NCBI GenBank assembly: GCA_964537965.1
Contig: CAZIDB010000072.1
Span: 1-20,012 of the forward strand
Direction of reading: 5' to 3'
From: SURF-24 sp964537965
Lineage (GTDB): Bacteria > Bacteroidota > Ignavibacteria > Ignavibacteriales > SURF-24
DNA length: 20,012 nt
Shown here: positions 16,701 to 20,012 of the stretch, in pieces
How positions within the stretch are numbered: the first letter of the stretch is position 1
How the letters are laid out: each line of letters begins with the position of its first letter
Notes under the pieces: generated by a model
Databases searched by the model: none
What the model saw: only the letters and a program-made list of their open reading frames with translations
What the model was told of the DNA's origin: nothing
Made by a program: the position numbers and the translations under genes

Positions 16701-17005
16701 ATTTATGCCTATCAAATGAGTGTTTTAACAAGCGCTTAACTGCATCGCCGCTAAGCCGCCTCCCATAGCAGGAATTTAATTTTTTGAATAATACTTATGA
16801 TCAGAATACACTTACTTATAAGAACTACACCGAACAAGACTGCCGAAACGGACTAACTACCTTTACAATTTGCAAAAATGCCAAATGTGAAAACACAGTC
16901 GCACAGTTTAGAATTTATTATTTTATGTAAAAAACTATTGACTCTTATAGTAGAACCAAAACACAGTAATATTAGCTTCTCATAAGCATTAATAATACAG
17001 AATGA
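16701..17005. other. Spacer with one attC-like motif, otherwise without recognised features
   Basis: Bases 16734-16764 hold an attC-like half-site. The rest, to 17005, is AT-rich. I see no open frame of convincing length, no terminator and no repeat, apart from a weak minus-strand GTTAGTC near 16855 that nearly fits the attC core. Confidence 0.5.
16734..16764 (-). repeat. attC-like half-site (site D)
   Basis: On the minus strand it reads GGGAGGCGGCTTAGCGGCG and then, after ATGCA, GTTAAGC. The last seven bases fit the integron core GTTRRRY exactly. The layout GGCGGCTTA-spacer-GTTRRRY matches the 3' part of many attC sites. No RYYYAAC partner was found on the far side, so it could be a decayed site or an unrelated repeat. 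Confidence 0.4.
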
Positions 17006-17242
17006 TCATTCAATTAAATTCTTACTCGTTGCTGATTTATTTAATCTAATAAGCAACCATACACCAAGGACAATCAGTAATATTCCAAGAAGAATTAGTA
17101 CAACAGAATAAATCATTGGTTCTACAAAAATAGACCATCGTAAAAGTGGATTGCTGGATGATAATCCATAGTAAACAAAACTATAATAAATAATTAGGAA
17201 TACTCCTATGATTATTAAAAGGTAATAAATTATTTTTTTCAT
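17006..17242 (-). CDS. Small membrane protein with two helices
   Basis: This 78-residue protein has two hydrophobic segments: IIYYLLIIIGVFLIIYYSF near the N-terminus and VVLILLGILLIVLGVWLLI near the C-terminus, joined by about 20 polar residues. The tail RLNKSATSKNLIE is short and polar. I chose the ATG at 17242 because AAGGA lies 7 bases upstream; the frame is open for nine more codons. I do not recognise the family. It begins about 55 bases after attC-like site A, so it looks like a single-gene unit between two similar spacers. Confidence 0.6.
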   Translation of the reverse strand: MKKIIYYLLIIIGVFLIIYYSFVYYGLSSSNPLLRWSIFVEPMIYSVVLILLGILLIVLGVWLLIRLNKSATSKNLIE

Positions 17243-17297
17243 AATAGTTCCTTGTAATAAGTATATCATTTATTTATTAGGTGCCACAAAATATTCA

Positions 17298-17343
17298 ACC
17301 TAACGTTCAGGCTTTTAAGCCGCTGCCCAGAACAGCAATGCTG
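17298..17343 (-). repeat. attC-like half-site (site A)
   Basis: On the minus strand CAGCATTGCTG is followed by GGCAGCGGCTTAAAAGCC, then TGAAC and GTTAGGT. The end fits GTTRRRY exactly, and the GCGGCTTA-spacer-GTTAGGT order matches known attC 3' halves. CAGC/GCTG and GGCTT/AAGCC are small dyads inside. A complementary 5' half is not evident. Confidence 0.45.
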
Positions 17344-17499
17344 ATTAGTTGCAACAACTTTTTATTTAATAAAATATTTCTTATCTCGAAAGCACTCCTT
17401 CAGAGGAACAACTTACTTTAAACAACAAACACAACTTAATCAATACACAAACCTGTTTCGATGATCTATTAGTTTAATCGGAATACAATAATATTTAAA

Positions 17500-17514
17500 G
17501 CGCTAAACCGCCTC
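17500..17514 (-). repeat. attC-like motif (site E)
   Basis: GAGGCGGTTTAGCGC on the minus strand matches site D (GAGGCGGCTTAGCGG) at 13 of 15 bases. GTTTAGC only partly fits the attC core. It lies 95 bases after the end of the 261-residue methyltransferase gene. Confidence 0.35.
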
Positions 17515-17525
17515 AGCCAGTGTTC

Positions 17526-17538
17526 GATAAATCTGGTG
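17526..17538 (+). repeat. 13-base direct repeat, copy 1
   Basis: GATAAATCTGGTG, identical to 18566-18578. The two copies lie 1040 bases apart and bracket the GC-richer methyltransferase gene, in the same orientation. Confidence 0.6.
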
Positions 17539-17609
17539 TTGACGTCATAAAGAACATGTTAAGCAGGATTGGATTATCCACGCTTACTAAGTTGCCGGTA
17601 ATTCCCTCC

Positions 17610-18395
17610 TCATTGCCTCATCAAAGCGAACACACCCCAACCTACGTATTCACGTGTGTAAGTAGTGTAGCGCTCAGGTTCAGATGTCAGTTTGTCCCGA
17701 ACATCTTTAGCTAACTCATCATCGGGATTGGCATCAAGCCATCTACGCATGGTTAGCCATTTGGCTGCCTCGTATCTGTCCCAGCCGTCTTGATCTGCTA
17801 AAACCATTTCAACGACGTCATAACCGTGTCGGCCGAATGAAGCGATAAGTTCCGGAATTATAAGGAAGTCGGAGATTGAGCTTGCAAGACACCCTTTTGC
17901 AACATCTTCCGTCAGTGGTAGTTGCCGCCAGTATGGTTCTCCGATGAGGATAATCCCTCCTTCCTGAAGACTCTGTGTCAGAAGTTTAATAGTACCGATG
18001 ACGCCACCGGCAATCCAGGTGGCACCGATACATGCTGCCACATCGACCTTCTCGTCAGAGACGTAACCCGCAGCATCGCCATGGATGAACTTAACTCGAT
18101 CGGCCACACCGAGTTCTTCAGCGCGAAGTTTCGCTTGCTCAGTGAACAACTTGCTCATGTCGATACCGGTACCGATGATTCCATAATCGCGTGCCCAGGT
18201 GCAAAGCATTTCTCCTGAACCACTACCGAGATCGAGTACACGGGTTCCCTTTTCCAGACGCAGTGCCGCACCAAGTGTAGCGAGTTTGTCAGGTGTGAAC
18301 GGGTTATGGATGCGATGAGCACTTTCGGTAATGTTGAAGATCCGTGGTATATCCAATGCAAAATTCTCCTTATGAGTGTGAATAGAATCAGTCAT
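17610..18395 (-). CDS. Class I SAM-dependent methyltransferase, probably horizontally acquired
   Basis: The 261-residue product has VLDLGSGSGEM at 53-63 for SAM binding, GTGIDMS as the acidic ribose-binding strand, GDAAGY as motif II, and ACIGATWIAGG in motif III. DIPRIFNITESAHRIHNPFTP before the fold is a conserved lead-in of this methyltransferase group. The substrate is unknown. G+C is about 50 to 60 percent in sampled stretches, well above the neighbours, and the 13-base direct repeat brackets it, both signs of transfer. There is no strong ribosome binding site before the ATG at 18395. AAGGAG lies ten codons inside, so the true start may be further in, possibly a TTG. Confidence 0.8.
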   Translation of the reverse strand: MTDSIHTHKENFALDIPRIFNITESAHRIHNPFTPDKLATLGAALRLEKGTRVLDLGSGSGEMLCTWARDYGIIGTGIDMSKLFTEQAKLRAEELGVADRVKFIHGDAAGYVSDEKVDVAACIGATWIAGGVIGTIKLLTQSLQEGGIILIGEPYWRQLPLTEDVAKGCLASSISDFLIIPELIASFGRHGYDVVEMVLADQDGWDRYEAAKWLTMRRWLDANPDDELAKDVRDKLTSEPERYTTYTREYVGWGVFALMRQ

Positions 18396-18414
18396 AGTCT
18401 ATCGGTATTATTTT

Positions 18415-18479
18415 TAAGCTACCTCCCAAATTTACCCTGAGTACCGAGCCAATCGAGGTATCGAAGGGCTGCAATGCAG
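18415..18479 (-). repeat. attC-like motif (site C)
   Basis: On the minus strand CTGCATTGCAG (a perfect odd palindrome) is followed by GGGTAAATTTGGGAGG and TAGCTTA. TGGGAGGTAGCTTA matches site D at 12 of 14 bases, and GGGTAAATT is shared with site B. No GTTRRRY follows. It ends 20 bases before the methyltransferase ATG. Confidence 0.35.
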
Positions 18480-18512
18480 TTCTGAACTCGCACGCCTTAG
18501 TAGATTTATGCT

Positions 18513-18557
18513 CCAGAGGTTCACAGGTAAACCTTTGGTTTACTTGTAAGCCTCTGG
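18513..18557. repeat. 45-base imperfect hairpin
   Basis: The arms are CCAGAGG and CCTCTGG (perfect), continuing inward with three mismatches to GTAAACC and GGTTTAC around a TTT loop, about 21 paired positions. Outside it, AGATTTAT (18502-18509) and ATAAATCT (18567-18574) can pair as well, extending the element to about 73 bases. Confidence 0.7.
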
Positions 18558-18565
18558 CTTAGGCT

Positions 18566-18578
18566 GATAAATCTGGTG
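18566..18578 (+). repeat. 13-base direct repeat, copy 2
   Basis: GATAAATCTGGTG, identical to 17526-17538. It forms the right boundary of the segment that carries the methyltransferase. Confidence 0.6.
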
Positions 18579-18783
18579 GAGTTTGATTGTCTATCTTTGT
18601 CAAACTTTAAGATATTTTAGACCATCACTATTTTATTTTTTTATCAGTAAAGTAAAGAACATTTATTATGAAAATTATTCTTCAAATATATTTTTATATC
18701 CTCTTGTCCCGGTTCAAATCGATTTCCTTTTTTAATGGTTATGTGCGATTTTAACTTTACATTATTTTGCAACAAAATATTTC

Positions 18784-18972
18784 TTAAATACTTTTTACTT
18801 TTTCAACAATAAATAGAAAATCAACCTTTGCAGTTCCACCCAGAATCATTAAGGATTGAGCGACATTTGGAATGATTGAAACAATCTCACCTTCTAGACT
18901 ATTCAGAAATTGTTCTAATTTTATTTGATCCTCATTCATTTTTATTGGGAAACGATGAACTTTGTATTTCAT
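18784..18972 (-). CDS. Small DUF4177-like protein
   Basis: This 62-residue protein begins MKYKVHRFPI and continues QFLNSLEGEIVSIIPNV and KVDFLFIVEKVK, a pattern like the DUF4177 family (strand, LN helix, GwexVsv-type strand, C-terminal strand). Its function is unknown. The ATG at 18972 has a strong AAGGAG 7 bases upstream, inside the 3' end of the preceding membrane-protein gene. The two overlap by 41 bases in different frames, so translation is probably coupled. An earlier TTG at 18990 lacks this support. Confidence 0.6.
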   Translation of the reverse strand: MKYKVHRFPIKMNEDQIKLEQFLNSLEGEIVSIIPNVAQSLMILGGTAKVDFLFIVEKVKSI

Positions 18973-19381
18973 TTTGAGTCTCCTTGGCAATTTTATTCTT
19001 GTTGATCAATTCATAAAGACCATAAGAAATAAATCCGGCTATAATAGTTGCAACTATATCTCTCCAGTCACAAGTATTTCTGCCAGGTAGAATATATTGC
19101 ACCAATTCATATACAATTAGACCTAATGTAATAAAGAGAATAAGCCATCTCCCTATTTTATAATAGGGATTAACACCAGCAAGATCGAAAAAGATTATTG
19201 CAATAGATCCGGTAAAGTTTCCGATAGTATCGGCAATCCAGAAATCGAAAATATCGTTTGCATAGATATACGGTCTATATATTTTTCTACCAATTTCAGT
19301 CAAAACAAACATTGAAATAAATATTCCAAAGAATATCTTTCTTTCATTAGTAATCTTCAATATTCTCTCTTTATCAACCAT
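18932..19381 (-). CDS. Membrane protein, VanZ-like layout
   Basis: The 149-residue product has four hydrophobic segments at about residues 16-35, 49-70, 76-97 and 108-127, and a polar tail. CDWRDIVATIIAGFISYGLYELI resembles the VanZ-like pattern in which a D-x-RDI segment opens the last helix, but similarity is weak and the function unknown. The ATG at 19381 has only a weak AAGA upstream. It starts 54 bases after the attC-like motif of site B and overlaps the small downstream gene, forming a two-gene unit. Confidence 0.6.
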   Translation of the reverse strand: MVDKERILKITNERKIFFGIFISMFVLTEIGRKIYRPYIYANDIFDFWIADTIGNFTGSIAIIFFDLAGVNPYYKIGRWLILFITLGLIVYELVQYILPGRNTCDWRDIVATIIAGFISYGLYELINKNKIAKETQNEIQSSSFPNKNE

Positions 19382-19683
19382 ATATCTTGATGCACCTAAA
19401 GACGTTGTTTTAAGTTTACCTGCCGAAGGCAGTGACGCCGCCTAATAATTTACCCCGCGTTTTTGCGGGACAGCAATGCAGTTTTTCCCGAAGGGACTCC
19501 TTCGGAGGAAAAACAAACGACAATAATTTTTTGTGCTAGAGGCATCCCTCTGGGAGAATAACTTTAATAGCTTGCTAAACTTATCAACAAAAATCTTAAC
19601 AACCAATACAGCATTGGATCCACAGAAAGCCAAGTGGTCTTGTGGAAGATATGATTATATACCGTTTTTTATCAAAATAAATT
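19382..19683. other. Spacer between arr and the VanZ-like gene
   Basis: About 300 bases without a supported gene. It contains site B with several small hairpins (19436-19514). A 63-codon minus-strand frame crosses these hairpins but has no ribosome binding site and looks accidental. Confidence 0.55.
19436..19514 (-). repeat. Hairpin-rich repeat module (site B)
   Basis: GTTTTTCC+CGAAGG pairs with CCTTCG+GGAAAAAC around a GACT loop, leaving a two-base bulge (19481-19514). Next to it CCCGC and GCGGG form another hairpin (19454-19469). On the minus strand CTGCATTGCTG leads to GGGTAAATT and ATTAGGCGGCG, resembling sites A and C; ATTAGGC is one base from the attC core GTTAGGC. Confidence 0.5.
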
Positions 19684-20012
19684 TCAATCTTCTATTGCCT
19701 CAATACCTTGTTCTTTAAGTTTTGCTAATCCTTCTTTCATTGCTTTTAATTGATCTGGTGTGTGTCCCTGCCAAATAGTAACCTCTCCAACAACCTTAAA
19801 AGGATGTTTTGATCGGTAAGACATTGTTGGATTACCAGGAAATTTTTTATCTGTTAAATTGGGATCATCCTCAATTAGACCTGTTGATTCAACCAAATAA
19901 ATTCTTTCGCGTCCTTCACCTAAAGCAAGTTCTGCTCCCCAAATAGCAGCATCCAAAGTGGATGTCAAATAGATATATTTGGCTTTTTTCTTTTTGCCAT
20001 AATTTGAGTTAA
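19684..20012 (-). CDS. arr: Rifamycin NAD+ ADP-ribosyltransferase Arr, C-terminal part
   Basis: Arr inactivates rifampicin by transferring ADP-ribose from NAD+ to the ansa-chain hydroxyl. The visible 108 residues run from NSNYGKKKKAKYIY at the window edge through LDAAIWGAELALGEGRERIY and ESTGLIEDDPNLTDKKFPGN to the end GIEAIED. EDDPN, KKFPGNPT and SYRSK are hallmarks of the family and include the catalytic acidic region. About 30 N-terminal residues lie beyond the window. A TTG inside the visible part could be taken for a start, but family similarity continues upstream of it. Arr genes occur both as chromosomal genes and as integron cassettes, which is relevant to the motifs in the next spacer. 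Activity against rifampicin is inferred from the family. Confidence 0.88.
   Translation of the reverse strand, partial: NSNYGKKKKAKYIYLTSTLDAAIWGAELALGEGRERIYLVESTGLIEDDPNLTDKKFPGNPTMSYRSKHPFKVVGEVTIWQGHTPDQLKAMKEGLAKLKEQGIEAIED

Larger units (their letters stand above)
17243..17609. other. Long spacer holding attC-like sites A and E
   Basis: This 367-base spacer has no convincing gene. It contains site A (17298-17343), a CTCCTTCAGAGG block near 17394 that is repeated at 19497, site E (17500-17514) and one copy of a 13-base direct repeat (17526-17538). Two site motifs without a gene between them suggest loss of an intervening unit. Confidence 0.5.
18396..18783. other. Spacer with site C motifs and a large hairpin
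   Basis: It contains attC-like site C (18415-18479), a long imperfect hairpin (18513-18557) and the second 13-base direct repeat. From 18600 to 18783 it is plain AT-rich sequence with only a 28-codon open frame on the plus strand, which I do not support as a gene. Confidence 0.5.

Noticed and set aside
17922..18218. 98-codon plus-strand frame opposite the methyltransferase
   Set aside because: The methyltransferase frame has clear SAM motifs; this is its shadow in GC-richer DNA with few stops.
18668..18754. 28-codon plus-strand frame in the spacer
   Set aside because: No ribosome binding site, biased AT-rich composition and no supporting context.
19442..19633. 63-codon minus-strand frame between arr and the VanZ-like gene
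   Set aside because: It runs through the palindromic repeat module, has no ribosome binding site, and its sequence merely reflects the hairpins.
1..20012. CRISPR array, tRNA, rRNA or transposase
   Set aside because: No regularly spaced repeats, no cloverleaf or rRNA sequence and no transposase-like frame were seen on either strand.

Overview
The window is AT-rich bacterial DNA from a draft scaffold. It carries two 100-N spacers, at 4879-4978 and 11187-11286. Gene content, AT-rich codon use and a promoter -10 that also fits the Bacteroidota -7 form (TAnnTTTG) suggest the Bacteroidota/Chlorobiota/Ignavibacteriota branch. That placement is inference, because no rRNA or tRNA gene is visible.

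Region 1 (1-13180, all minus strand) is a near-complete branched-chain amino acid operon, transcribed from right to left: promoter and leader, ilvD, ilvB, ilvN, ilvC, leuB, leuA, leuC, leuD, cimA, then gltB running off the left edge. With both leuA and cimA present and a single leuBCD set, the same isomerase and dehydrogenase probably serve leucine synthesis and the citramalate (threonine-independent) route to isoleucine. GltB would supply glutamate for the final transaminations. The transaminase ilvE and threonine deaminase ilvA are not in the window. Three irregularities stand out. gltB has an in-frame TAA inside a conserved stretch. ilvD is split by a false gap whose two flanks are the same 55 bases. 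The second gap hides the leuA/leuC junction.

Region 2 (12839-13375) is the regulatory centre. A strong promoter (TTGACA, 17 bases, TATATT) drives a leader of about 300 nt. The leader encodes a 54-codon peptide whose tail is almost entirely Ile, Leu and Val. After its stop codon come RNA segments that can pair in mutually exclusive 1:2, 2:3 and 3:4 arrangements, as in a classical ribosome-mediated attenuator. This is the most interesting find.

Region 3 (13376-20012) is accessory DNA. It holds one plus-strand outer-membrane-type protein, followed by small, mostly unrelated minus-strand genes: a membrane HExxH protein, a SnoaL-like protein, a Phd/ParE-type toxin-antitoxin pair, two GC-richer methyltransferases, small membrane proteins, and the end of a rifamycin ADP-ribosyltransferase (arr). 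Several spacers carry related GC-rich motifs resembling the 3' half of integron attC sites, just upstream of the next gene. The block may be a decayed or divergent gene-cassette array. No integrase is visible, so this remains a hypothesis.
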